Positions 31,329 to 43,233 of a stretch of DNA of 64,000 nt are shown here, one piece after another (the first letter of the stretch is position 1; every line of letters begins with the position of its first letter). Position numbers and translations under genes: made by a program. Under the pieces are notes generated by a model that searched no databases, was not told the origin of the DNA, and saw nothing but the letters and a program-made list of their open reading frames with translations. The stretch comes from Tomocerus qinae (lineage: Eukaryota; Arthropoda; Collembola; Entomobryomorpha; Tomoceridae). The stretch lies in assembly GCA_020055645.1 (NCBI GenBank), contig CM034548.1, forward strand, positions 18,538,001 to 18,602,000, written 5' to 3'.

Positions 31329-33325
31329 AGAGTAGACTAAAGAAATACCGGGAATGGTTTACAGTGGATAGACTGGAGAGTGGAGATAATCGGGGAATGG
31401 TTTAGAGTCCAATGGATAGACTGGAGATAATCTGGGAATAGTTTAGAGTCCAATGAGTAGACTAAAGAAAATCGGGGAATGGTTTAGAATCACCAAATAG
31501 ACTAAAAAAAATCGGGGAATGGTTTAGAATCACTGAGTAGACTGAAGAAAATCGGGGAATGGTTTAGAATCACTGAGTAGACTATAAAGAAAATCGGAGA
31601 ATGGTTTAGAATAATTGAGTAGACTAAAGAAAATCGGGGAATGGTTTAAAATCACTCTAAAGAAATACCGGGAATTATTATATAGTCCACTGAGTAGACT
31701 AAATAAATACCGGGAATATTATAGAGTCCACTGAGTAGACTAAAGCAAATCGCGAAATAGTTTAGAGTCCACTGAGTAGACTAAAGCCAATCGAGAAATA
31801 GTTTAGAGTCCACTGAGTAGACTAAAGCAAATCGCGAAATAGTTTAGAGTTCACTGGATAGACTGGAGATAATCGCGGAGTAGTTTAGAATCCACTGGAT
31901 AGACTGGAGATAATCGCGGAGTAGTTTAGAGTCTACTGGATAGACTGGAGGTAATCGCGGAGTAGTTTAGAGTCTACTGGATAGACTGGAGGTAATCGCG
32001 GAATAGTTTAGAGTCCACTGGATAGACTGGAGGTAATCGCGGAATAGTTTAGAGTCCACTGGATAGACTGGAGATAATCGGGGAATAGTTTAGAGTCCAC
32101 TGGATAGACTGGAGATAATCGGGGAATAGTTTAGAGTCCACTGGATAGACTGGAGATAATCGCGGAGTAGTTTAGAGTCTACTGGATAGACTGGAGGTAA
32201 TCGCGGAGTAGTTTAGAGTCTACTGGATAGACTGGAGGTAATCGCGGAGTAGTTTAGAGTCCACTGGATAGACTGGAGGTAATCGCGGAATAGTTTAGAG
32301 ACCACTGGATAGACTGGAGGGAATCGCGGAATAGTTTAGAGTCCACTGGATAGACTGGAGGTAATCGGGGAATAGTTTAGAGTCCACTGGATAGACTGGA
32401 GATAATCGGGGAAAAGTTTAGAGTCCACTGGATAGACTGGAGATAATCGGGGAATAGTTTAGAGTCCACTGGATAGACTGGAGGAAATCGGGGAATAGTT
32501 TAGAGTCCACTGGATAGACTGGAGAGAATCGCGGAATAGTTTAGAGTCCACTGGATAGACTGGAGGTAATCGGGGAATAGTTTAGAGTCCACTGGATAGA
32601 CTGGAGAGAATCGCGGAATAGTTTAGAGTCTACTGGATAGACTGGAGGTAATCGCGGAGTAGTTTAGAGTCCACTGGATAGACTGGAGGTAATCGCGGAA
32701 TAGTTTAGAGACCACTGGATAGACTGGAGGGAATCGCGGAATAGTTTAGAGTCCACTGGATAGACTGGAGGTAATCGCGGAATAGTTTAGAGTCCACTGG
32801 ATAGACTGGAGATAATCGGGGAAAAGTTTAGAGTCCACTGGATAGACTGGAGATAATCGGGGAATAGTTTAGAGTCCACTGGATAGACTGGAGGGAATCG
32901 GGGAATAGTTTAGAGTCCACTGGATAGACTGGAGAGAATCGCGGAATAGTTTAGAGTCCACTGGATAGACTGGAGGTAATCGGGGAATAGTTTAGAGTCC
33001 ACTGGATAGACTGGAGGGAATCGCGGAATAGTTTAGAGTCCACTGGATAGACTGGAGATAATCGGGGAATAGTTTAGAGTCCACTGGATAGACTGGAGGG
33101 AATCGCGGAATAGTTTAGAGTCCACTGGATAGACTGGAGGTAATCGGGGAATAGTTTAGAGTCCACTGGATAGACTGGAGAGAATCGCGGAATAGTTTAG
33201 AGTCCACTGGATAGACTGGAGGGAATCGCGGAATAGTTTAGAGTCCACTGGATAGACTGGAGGGAATCGCGGAATAGTTTAGAGTCCATATGGACTAAGA
33301 AAATAAATATGAGAATAGTTTAGTC
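31329..33325 (+). repeat. 41-bp minisatellite array with 410-bp higher-order repeat
   Basis: Nearly 2 kb of head-to-tail copies, about 48 units. In the homogeneous core (about 31850-33285) the unit is exactly 41 bases, built from GGATAGACTGGAGATAATCG followed by GGGAATAGTTTAGAGTCCACT. Units differ at a few positions (GATAATCGGGG, GGTAATCGCGG, GAGAATCGCGG, GGGAATCGCGG). Rare variants recur 410 bases apart: the AGAGACCACT unit at 32297 and 32707, and the GGGGAAAAGT unit at about 32408 and 32818. A block of ten units was therefore duplicated. The left edge (31329-31850) is diverged, and the last unit decays into AT-rich sequence. There are no spacers, so it is not a CRISPR array. It lies between TMX2 and the Piwi promoter. 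Confidence 0.95.
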
Positions 33326-33509
33326 TAATAATGGAAAGACTTTAATTCTTGGCTCCATCCTCCAAAGAGTTCAGCTTAATAATGATTTCAAGACTCTCAA
33401 GTAGGAGCTTTTTATACTCTCCAAATTCCTTTGTTTTTTCATTCCCCCCATCTCTTCTTGACACTGCCATGTCATATTTTCTCAATTTTGAATATATTTG
33501 CATAATTTA

Positions 33510-33960
33510 CATTTTCATCCTAATTTGAATATTATTCTTATTTATCCTAATTTGAATATTATTCTTATTTATCCTAATTTGAATATTATTCTTAGTTCTC
33601 CTAATTTGAATATTATTCTTAGTTCTCCTAATTTGAATATTATTCTTAGTTCTCCTAATTTGAATATTATTCTTAGTTCTCCTAATTTGAATATTATTCT
33701 TAGTTCTCCTAATTTGAATATTGTTCTTAGTTCTCCTAATTTGAATATTATTCTTAGTTCTCCTAATTTGAATATTATTATTCTTAGTTCTCCTAATTTG
33801 AATATTATTATTCTTAGTTCTCCTAATTTGAATATTATTCTTAGTTCTCCTAATTTGAAAATTTTTCTTATTTATCCTAATTTGAATACTATTAATCCTC
33901 ATTTGAATATCCTTCTTATTTATCCTAATTCTCATTTTGAATATTTTCATCCTTATTCTT
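33510..33960. repeat. 27-bp tandem array, open on both strands
   Basis: About 15 head-to-tail copies of a 27-base unit containing CCTAATTTGAATATTATTCT then TAGTTCT. Because 27 is a multiple of three and the unit has no stop in one frame per strand, the array reads as a nine-residue repeat on each strand (PNLNIILSS on +, RTKNNIQIR on -). The few length variants differ by multiples of three bases, consistent with ATT slippage. The + strand frame has no ATG start. I treat it as a noncoding repeat about 350-600 bases upstream of the Piwi start. Confidence 0.85.
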
Positions 33961-34131
33961 TTTATCCAATTTAATTTGAATATAGCCTAATTTACATATT
34001 GCTTCCCTAGCGTTCATACTCTTCATTCTTCTTTGTCTCCTAATAGAGTAACACAGAGTGCCTGACTCTTTTTATGTTCTCCATGGATGGTGGAATGGAA
34101 AAGATGGCAGATTCTTTGTTCTGAAAAATGG

Positions 34132-34139
34132 TATAAAAA
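34132..34139 (+). promoter_or_regulatory. TATA box of the Piwi gene
   Basis: TATAAAAA at 34132-34139 is followed about 31-33 bases later by TCACAA (34163-34168), a reasonable initiator. This gives a leader of about 165 bases to the Piwi ATG at 34329 with no intervening ATG. Inferred from motif and spacing only. Confidence 0.5.
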
Positions 34140-34328
34140 TGGAGGCCGGTGAGCCTGGAGAGTCACAATTCTCCTGATCTTCAGAAAGAGAGGACCTCAA
34201 GAAAACTCTCCTGGACTCTCCTGGATCTGCTGCCAATTTTCTCCATTCGAGCATCTTCATCGCTGAACTCTGATCTGACCGAATTTCACTTTTCTGGATT
34301 CTGTGCCGAAGTTCTTCTCCACTCCAAG

Positions 34329-37300
34329 ATGAGCTACCCTCCTCCGACGCCTGCACCGATGGGCAGAGGACGAGCCCGAGGTCGGGTACGAGCTGACTAC
34401 CCCAGAACTGGATCTCCTCCTAGACGCCCGGGTGACCATTTTGAAACTCCCGAGACAGGCATCGGTCGCTTGAATATCTCCGGCCAACCGTAAGTGATTT
34501 ATAATCATATCATTTAATTTTAGAGATTAACTTTCAAAAATCTTTATCATTCAAAATTCAAATTACAAACTATTAACCCGTTTTTTATATTGCAGGAGAA
34601 GATCGGAGGATAATTCTTCGTCGGCGTCTTCGAGTTCTCCACAGCCATATATGCTGGAGAAATTGAGCGATGCGGAAGCAGTGGGAGAGCGCGGTGCTCA
34701 TCGTGGGAACCGACTTGTGGGACCGAATGTGTTTTCGGAGTCGACGGTGACACGACCGGAGGATTTGGCGAGTAAGCAGGGGACTTCTGGGACGAAGATC
34801 GGGCTTGTATCAAACTACTTTCGGTTGAGATGCCCTGCGGATTGGGCTCTTTATCAATACCGCGTGGATTTCAAGCCGCAAGAAGACCGGCTGGACGTTC
34901 GGAAGGCGATTGTTCGTGGACAGCGAGCTGTGATTGGAGCGCACATCTTCGATGGAACTCTGCTCTACAAATCATCGCCCCTGAGTGAAGAGGAGGTCGT
35001 CACCCTGCCATGCATCAACAAGAAGGACGAGACCGAAGTTGTGATGAAGCTGAGGCTCGTCGGAAAAGTCCTTCCCTCGGACCCTGTCTACACGCAGTTC
35101 TACAACATCATCGTCAGAAAATGTCTTTACGGAATGGGGCTGGAAGAGATGGGGCGGAATTTCTACGACAGTCACGCCGCCATCACCGTCAACCAACACC
35201 GTCTCCAACTCTGGCCAGGTAATTTAATTTATATTATTTAATCTCAATTAAATAAATATATTAATTATATAAAATGAATTAAATAATATCAGGGTACGTG
35301 ACATCGATGCGTAAGCACGAGAAGGATGTTCTTCTGTGCGTGGAGTTGACCCACAAAGTACTTCGACTGGACAACGTGCTGACGGTGGTGAAGAGTCTGA
35401 AAGGGTCGGCGAGGAATTTTGAAGAGGCGGTGGAGACGGAGCTGAAAGGGGCGATCGTGATGACTTACTACAACAGGAAGACCTACCGGGTGGACGACAT
35501 CGACTTCAAGGCCAATCCACTGACCACTTTCGAGCAAGGAGGAAAACCAATCACCTATGCTGCCTACTACAAAAATCGTTACAATATCGACATCTCGGAC
35601 ATGCAACAACCGCTGCTCCTCTCTCGCCCCTCCAAAAAAGAATTGCATCGTGGCCACACCAACAACATTCTTCTCATCCCCGAACTCTGCCAACTCACCG
35701 GACTCACCGACCAAATGAGAGCCAACTTCTCCCTCATGAAGGACCTCGCACAACATCTCCACATGCCACCCAACAAAAAGACACACGCCATAACCGCCTT
35801 CATCCAAAGACTCACCTCCACTCCACAAGTAATTATTATTAATTATTATATTTAATTATTAACATATTTATTTACATTATTTATTAATTATATTAACTTA
35901 CATTAATTTATATTATCATTATCAGGTCATGGAGGACATCATGCAGTGGGAAGTCGGCTTCGACCAAAACTTGGTCGACTGTCCAGGTCGCACTCTCCCT
36001 CGAGAGTCTATTCTTTTCGCCGACGGAACCAATGAACAAGCCAACGACAAAGCAGACTGGACCATGGCTTTCCGATGTAACCTAATTTACATTTAATTTA
36101 ATTAAAATACAATTAAATTAAAATTAATTTAGTTATAAATAATATTTATTTTATTCACCAGCCAAGAAACTCCTGAACGCTGTCAACTTGGACCAATGGA
36201 TAATCCTCGTCCCTCAACGAGATGCATCGGCAGTCGACAACTTGGTCCGCACTATGATGAAAGTCTCTGGGCCTCTCAATTTCCAAATTCGCCAGCCTTT
36301 AGACATGTAAATCTATATTTATATATTTATTATAATTATTATAATTATTATAATCATCATTTAATTATATTTTAATTAATTATATGCAGAGTGAAGCTGA
36401 ATGACACTCGAATCCCGACTTACCTGAAAGCTATCGACAACGCTGAACAAAGTGGGAAGGACTTCCAAATGCTGTTCGTGATTTTGCCGAACAACAAACT
36501 GGACCTGTACTCGGCCGTCAAGAAACGCCTCAGCGTCGACATGGGCAGTAAGTGATTTTAATAGAAATAATAATAATTTAATAGTAATAATAATAATTTA
36601 ATAGTAATGATAATAATTGAATAGAAATAATAATCTAATTAATGAATTTAGTTCCGTCGCAATGCATGTTGGCGAAGAACGCGGTGTCGAAGGGTCTGAT
36701 GTCGATCGCGACCAAGATGACAATTCAGATGTGTACGAAGTTGGGCGGGGAGCCGTGGTCCATCAAGTTGCCTCTCAAGAACTTAATGGTCGTTGGATTT
36801 GATGTCTACAGCGGCGCGAAAGGCTCTGGCTTCAGCATTGGTGCCACGGTCTGCACGACTTCGGCCTCCCTGGCATCCTACTTCTCTGTCACCTCCAACC
36901 ACCAGTCTAACGAAGAACTCTCCAAGAACCTCAACCTCGACATCAAAAGTTAATCTCTCTCCTTTTAGTTAATCTAATTTATATTTAATTATTCTTTTAA
37001 TTAATTATTATTAACTTACTTGTATAGAATGCTGTAATGCCTACAAGATGAAGAACGGATTCCTGCCCGACAGAATCATCCTGTTCCGTGATGGAGTGGG
37101 TGAAGGTCAACTGGGCTACGTCAGAGTGTTGGAAGTGCAGCAAGTTCAGGTTCCTCCATAATTCGTTAACTATAAGATAATGATAAAAGGGATAATTAAT
37201 TTAATTGTAATTAAACAGGAAGCGTTGCGTGAGTTGTATGGGGGTGAAGGGAAAGAGATTCCGAAGCTGACGTTCATCGTGGTCACCAAGAAGATCAACA

Positions 37301-38019
37301 CTCGTCTGTTCGCCAAAGGATATGGGACTAAAGGAGCAGACAATCCTCCACCAGGCACCGTCGTTGACGACGTCGTCACTTTGCCAGAAAGGTATTGAAT
37401 ATTACTTTCAAATATATCCAGGACCTTGTCTCTATGTAAATATATCCAGGACCTTTTCTCTATGTAAATATATCCATGACCTTTTCTCTATGTAAATATA
37501 TCCATGACCTTTTCTCTATGTAAATATATCCAGGACTTCGTATCTATGTAAAATATTACTTTCCATGTAAATATAACCAGGACCTTTTTTCTATGTAAAA
37601 TATTACTTTCCATGTAAATATATCCAGGACCTTGTCTCTATGTAAAATATTACTTTCCATGTAAATATATCCAGGACCTCGTATCTATGTAAAATATTAC
37701 TTTGCATGATCTCTTACCTCCAATACGTAAATATAAATTCTGTTGTTGATGCAGGTACGACTTTTTCCTGGTGTCGCAGACAGCTCGGCAAGGGACGGTG
37801 AGTCCGACGTCATTCAACGTTCTGTACGACAACCAAGGCCTCTCTCCGGATCGGATCCAGATTATCTCGTACAAAATGTGCCATCTCTACTTCAACTGGT
37901 CCGGCACTGTCGCCGTCCCTGCTCCTTGTCAATACGCACACAAGCTCGCTTTCTTGACTGGAATCTCCCTCGGAAAACACGCACACCGCGCTCTCGCACA
38001 CCATCTACACTTCTTGTAA
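34329..38019 (+). CDS. piwi: Piwi/Aubergine-clade Argonaute, 10 coding exons
   Basis: PIWI-clade Argonautes bind piRNAs and silence transposons, mainly in the germline. Exons 34329-34489, 34596-35218, 35293-35828, 35926-36076, 36162-36306, 36390-36547, 36652-36948, 37028-37149, 37219-37391 and 37755-38019 join in phase to 876 residues, a normal Piwi length. The N-terminus has Arg-Gly motifs (GRGRARGRVR) suited to symmetric dimethylation and Tudor binding. PAZ lies at about 278-370, MID at about 490-540 and PIWI from about 555 to the end. The slicer tetrad is intact: Asp642 (VVGFDVY), Glu679/680 (SNEEL), Asp712 (FRDGVGEGQL) and His851 (CQYAHKLAF). The protein ends in the typical LHFL. Donors after exons 7 (GTTAAT) and 8 (GTTCCT) are weak but are required for frame and family alignment. 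Exons are GC-rich while introns are extremely AT-rich. Confidence 0.95.
37413..37702 (+). repeat. Tandem repeat in the last Piwi intron
   Basis: Roughly eight to ten imperfect copies of a 28-base unit, recognisable as ATATATCCAGGACCTT then (G/T)TCTCTATGTAA, some with an extra AATATTACTTTCCATGTA insert. It fills most of the 363-base intron 37392-37754 without touching either splice site. Confidence 0.85.
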
Positions 38020-39876
38020 AACCGCCCCCCTTCTTGTAAACCCGCCCTTCTCCCCTGCAGAATTATTATTACCTTTTATTTTATTATATTTTTATTACAT
38101 GTAGTACCTGAGTTGAAAAAGTAGATGATATATTAGGTTGACAATTTTAATTTTCTACGTGTGTACATTGTTACTTACCTCGTCGTTGTTTGTTTTACCA
38201 TTTACATCTCGTCGAAATACATGTAATGCTTGTAATAATTGTTAGAAAATGTCTCTTTGTTAATATGTCTACTTCCAAGTTTTAACGTAACCTGAATTTT
38301 TGTTTCTTCTGGTACGACTTTTAAGATATTTTTATAATACCTACGACCGCGAGTATCTGATATGAGTTTGAATAGTTGATAGTTAAGAATGGTGGAATAA
38401 GATTATGAAAGTGTTTACATGTTACATTATCCTGTTGCTGTGTGAATATTTTGATGAGATGAAATTTTACGTTTTAGTTTTAATAAATGGCACAACTTTT
38501 TAGTTCATTCACTTTACATTTACAGTTTCCGGCATTTCATTCTTTGATTCCATTACTGCATAATTTTTTAATCTCTACTGCTGAGATACTTAATAGACTT
38601 TCTTTTATATCTATTGCATGCAATTTTAAAGGTAGTAATGTAAGTTCGGTTTAACTTCATAAATTATGTGCATTTTATTACTATTATTTGCAAATGGTTG
38701 CTTACAGATAAGAAGTGTGGTTTTTACTTGCATTGTTCATTGATCTAGCGATCACAAATATGGGTACTGCGAGTCAACAAAAAACTTAAATATGTGGTTT
38801 TTTAGCCATTTCTCACGGGTGTTTGTAGCTATTTCTCGCAGGTGAAGTCGTGCGAAAGTGTGTGAAATTTAGGCTAATTCATCGTTCAAACTCAGGTAGT
38901 TCCATAGTAAGAAAGTTCTTGGACACAAATAAATATGCCGCAGTCACCCCTAAACACAGGACCAGGATGAAAAACTAAAAATTCCGAAAAATGATATAAC
39001 TTCGGTTCAATCCATCATAAAAATTCCTGTAAATAGCTCGTTACATACATCAGGTCACGTTAAGTGAGATTAAGTCAGGCACAGCCAAAAAGTTAAAGAT
39101 CCTTTTTGATCAAAATAATGTGGCATTAATAATGTTCATTTCACTTTCTTACACCCATTTGCATGTGCGAATCGATTTCGAAAGGTGTTAGAGTATCCAT
39201 CAATCATTCCAAAGTTTTGTCGAAAACTGGCAAAAAAAACATGTAATATTCAGTCATTAACCGATCCATCCCAGCAGCAGACGTCAGATGTCACGTCGTG
39301 TGGTAACTTTTTGGGGAGATAAGCGACTGCTCCTGACCTAAACCGAGCATCTCACTCACAATCTCACACAACATTTATTTCAAGGAATAAACATGTAGTT
39401 AGATTAGGTTGCGGGAGGCATGTTCCGCGTTATTTAAATTGAATTGAACTATTATACTTTTAACTTTATCCACATTACCCAGCAATCCATCTTCCTACAT
39501 ACATTTCATTTTCATTTGAATAGTTTATTTTTCGTTCTTTTACATTACCTAATATTACATTACGCTTTATTAATAACTTAAATAAAACAGTCATTGGCAT
39601 CTACCGATCCACCATCACGTCCATTACCATTCACTATTGGAATCATAACTGCATCTATAAATTTTTAAAACAAGCATTCCACTGAGGTAAGTTTTCACTG
39701 TCTGTTCACATACTATCGCATTAACTTATGGCTTTATAAATAAGTAATTCACATTTGACATTTCTGTTTTACTTTTCCTGACTCTTTTTTCTTATTTTGC
39801 AGTCATAGACGAAAACTGTAGCTCGGTTATATAAGTCATATGTAAAATATTAAAAGTGTCAGATTTTTATTCAAAA
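38020..39876. other. Piwi 3' UTR and intergenic sequence
   Basis: No further gene seen. Right after the stop codon there is a short direct duplication: TTCTTGTAAA with a following CCGCCC tract occurs at about 38011 and again at about 38032, so the sequence containing the stop is repeated. Confidence 0.5.
38482..38487 (+). terminator. Piwi polyadenylation signal candidate
   Basis: AATAAA about 460 bases after the Piwi stop, in a T-rich context. It is the first canonical hexamer I noticed downstream of the gene. Confidence 0.4.
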
Positions 39877-40216
39877 GGCTGAATTTAGGCAGCGGGATCT
39901 CGTTTCTTCCGTTTCCTCCAAACTTAATAAAATACCCTAACATCCGTTGCCTCCCGTCACTATTTTTGCCTTTTTCTGATCTAATCAAATAAAAACTAAA
40001 CGTACAACATACATAGGTAACATGATTATTTTTTATTAGGTTAGGTCAGAAAAGAGACAAAAATAGTGACGGGAGGCGATATGTTAAGATATTAAGTTAT
40101 GTGGCTATTAAGATATTAAGATAGTAAGTTACCTTCAACCTTGAAGGAAACGGGATTGGAGGAAACGGAGGAGTAATAAAGCGGAGGAAACGAGATCCCG
40201 CTGCCTAAATTCAGCC
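39877..40216. mobile_element. Foldback MITE with 30-bp perfect inverted ends
   Basis: The first 30 bases, starting GGCTGAATTTAGGCAGCGGG, recur as an exact reverse complement at the right end (40187-40216). Further inward the arms pair again: CCTCCCGTCACTATTTTTG near 39950 against CAAAAATAGTGACGGGAGG near 40057. The 340-base element is therefore largely self-complementary. No clear target duplication could be identified and no protein is encoded. Confidence 0.75.
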
Positions 40217-40544
40217 ATGCAAACTATCAAAACATTATAAATATTCTTATAGATTATAGATAAAAGACATAGGTGAGTTAATTGCTGCTGGCTGACAGTT
40301 AAATGCGTGGCATTACATCAATTCATCTTAATTCTTTTTTTACATTCAAAATTGCCATTGCTGGTAGTAGTAAAACAGTAATCACCAGTTGTAAAACATT
40401 AACTATCAACTGTTAAATATTTTAATAGAAGTGCAACTTCGTCTTACGGCCCTTTTGTTATTCTAAGCGAAATAATTCCAGCAAATCAGTCGAATTTTTC
40501 ACGATTTCCCATTTGGTGGGCTGGAGGGAGAGATTTTACATTGA

Positions 40545-41069
40545 TATACATGGGCTAAACTGCAGTTATCCGACCAGGTTTCCTTGCACCCTAGCACCCC
40601 TGCACCTTGAAAATATTTCAGATTTTAAACAATTCTTAAAAATCTATTTTTTCAAAATCTGAAATATTTCAAAGTGGATGACTATATTTTCATTTAGGTT
40701 AGGTCAGTTTATAAAGCGGAAATGAAATTCGCTTGTCGCTTTGATACACTGACTCTGCACCCCAGCACCCCAGCATCTTCAAAATATTTTAGATTTTGAA
40801 AAAATAGATTTTTGAGAGTTTGTTCAAAATATGAAATATTTTCAAGGTGCAGGGGTGCTGGGGTGTAGAGTCAGTGTATCAAAGCGAATCTCACTTCCGC
40901 TTTATAAACTGACTTAACCTAAATGAAAATATAGACATCCACTTTGAAAATATTTCAGATTTTGAAAAAGTAGATTTTTAAGAGTTGTTTAAAATCTGAA
41001 ATATTTTCAAGGTACAGGGGTGCTGGGGTGCAAGGAAACCTGGCCGGATAACTGCAGTTTAGCCATATC
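40545..41069. mobile_element. Large near-palindromic foldback element, about 525 bp
   Basis: The left arm starts near GGCTAAACTGCAGTTATCCG and the right arm ends in its reverse complement, CGGATAACTGCAGTTTAGCC. The arms pair over most of about 250 bases each, through blocks such as CACCCCTGCACCTTGAAAAT against ATTTTCAAGGTACAGGGGTG, and AGGTTAGGTCAGTTTATAAA against TTTATAAACTGACTTAACCT. Each arm also contains its own smaller palindrome (AATCTGAAATATTT repeated in both senses), so the structure is nested. Noncoding. Confidence 0.8.
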
Positions 41070-42194
41070 TATGGACTTTCTACATTCCAGAAAAATGTCC
41101 CATATCTCCGGACAGAGAGGAGGTACTTGGCAGTTGGCATTTGTAAGCGAGGCAAATTGAGCCCACTTGACACAGCTTTCAAAATTGTGCCACAAAATTT
41201 TTTCTGTGTCCTACAACCAAAGTTGTCGTAAATCTTCACTATGGGCTGCATTCATCCACCCATAGCTGCTATTTCAGGAAATTTAGCTAGTCCAAGAAAG
41301 AGAGCTTATAGAATCGCATAGTCTGTTTGTCCGTTTGTTAACAAGGAAACTTTCAAACACATCTTCCATGTGTTAGTTTTTTCGTTCGTTAGGTTTTGAC
41401 ATAGCTTGGGGAATACGTTGACCTGTTGACGAACTCCATTCATTAATCTTCTGGTGGTCCATTTACCGTATTCTCATTTAGTTGCCACATTAACTAGTCT
41501 TCTTTAAATTAGAAAATTAACCATAAAAGGTTTAATACCCCTTCCATATATCCTATATTGATGGTAAGAATGTACATACCGCTTCTACAAAATTACATTA
41601 AAATAGTACTTTACATACACTATATTTGTTTTAAATTTTTGTGCTTGTGGTTTAATGCTGATTTTTAATGTCAAAATTAGTTTGAAGAAATATTTTGTTG
41701 ATTTTATCGCCAAAAAGGATCTAATATGATTAATACCCTTTAAGCAAATCAATTCTAACAAACCGTGATTGCTGCCCCCTCTACCACCGGCTTCTATATC
41801 TGCTTACCCTAGGTTAGAAAAAATTGTAAAACGTTTGTTTTAAAAAAAATTCAAGAACTTTAAATTCGGACTTAACTGCAAGGCTAAAATGATTGATGTA
41901 AAAGCTCATCACAATGTTGACTCTATTTTTAGTACTACTATATTCCCGCTACTTTGTTACACTCTTCTGTACACTGCCTATACCATTCAGTCAGTCTTTC
42001 TACGCGTAACAGCAATGCCCGGTTATAGGTTTAGTTATGTTGATTTATTTTAGAAGGCTCCCAGTACTTCCGTTAATTTCGAAAGATGGTAATGTTATCT
42101 CAAAGCAGAGTGAAGGGTCAAGTCGAGTGGAACCGAGTTTTTATTTGTATTGTAATAATACGCAAAAGACCATTAGTATACTTAATAAACTATG
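41070..42194. other. Intergenic, no gene seen
   Basis: AT-rich sequence without supported exons. Two overlapping minus-strand ORFs of about 60 codons (41007-41251) partly lie in the foldback element and have no motif. Confidence 0.5.
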
Positions 42195-43034
42195 AAAATA
42201 TTGCGTATTTCGAAATTAACCAATACACATAATTATGCTGGATGCCTATCTTTCGAAATCGAGTCACTCATGCTGGGGCTACTAGTAGAAGATAAGCGGG
42301 ACTTGCTTTACATTAGGCGTAGACGCGTATCCACGAATTTCTAAAATCTAAGGAGGGAGACACCTCTAACTTCCCTTTTCTAAATAGTGCCTAATTGATT
42401 AATCTATCCGTTATTGAAAAAAACGTCCATTCAATGCCAATTTTTTTACTATGGCCATCTAAATGAAGACAAAGTGAGCTCGGTATCTCGGCAACCTACT
42501 GACCGAATTAGACCAAAATCAATAGTGTTCACCACATGTCCACTAACAATGTCTATGATAAGTTTGGTCAATATCCGTGACTGCGTTCAAAAATTACAGT
42601 GTAGCGGTCGTACGGACGGAAGCGACCTACATGTAGATCGCTGTCATTAAAATTTAATGTCAGCGACAGCTACAGAAAGGCTACGCAGTTCTATAAGCTC
42701 GCTTCCTCAGGCAAGCTAAAACTGAGCTGTAAAAAATGTGAGACGTGTAAAGTGTAAACTCCCTCCAGCCTCACCCAAACTTTAGTCAATTTTCTTGCTT
42801 TCAATATTGACAATTCCAAAAGCGGAGTTTTACACACCCTCGGTCTATAAGTCAAGTATCAAGGCTGAAAAATTAAATGTGTCTATCTTTTGAAATGAGC
42901 CCAAAAAATTAAAAACCCATGTTAGCCAAGGCTTAAATAGTGTCTACTACTTTCATTAAGGGAACATGCAAGTATATGCCAACAGCGTGTTTGGGTCTTT
43001 TAAGGGACCCCTCTCTCTATGGTCTGCTAATATC

Positions 43035-43213
43035 TAAGGCCGTAGCCAGAAAAAAATTAAGAGAGAGGCCCGATAAAATATTATTTAAAATATATTAAAA
43101 ATATAACCATTTCCGAGCGGAAAATTTTTGGGTTTTGAAACAAAAATGTACATCTTTTATTCGATTTTGGGGAAGGGGGTATAGGACCCTGCCCTTCCCT
43201 CGCTGCGGCCTTG
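43035..43213. mobile_element. Decayed relative of the TMX2-intron MITE
   Basis: Starts AAGGCCGTAGCCAGAAAAAA, very like the left end of the element at 29766 (GGGCCGCAGCCAGAAAAAA). It ends CTCGCTGCGGCCTTG, the matching inverted end. The interior also has G-rich patches. No target duplication remains, consistent with greater age. Confidence 0.65.
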
Positions 43214-43233
43214 CGTAGTGTCCGATTTCGAGT

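Noticed and set aside
31329-33325. CRISPR-like periodic repeats
   Set aside because: Units are contiguous without unique spacers, the genome is eukaryotic, and the pattern is a minisatellite.
33498-33974. Long repetitive ORFs on both strands (158 and 147 codons)
   Set aside because: They are the translation of the 27-bp tandem array. The + frame lacks an ATG and both are explained by a period divisible by three.
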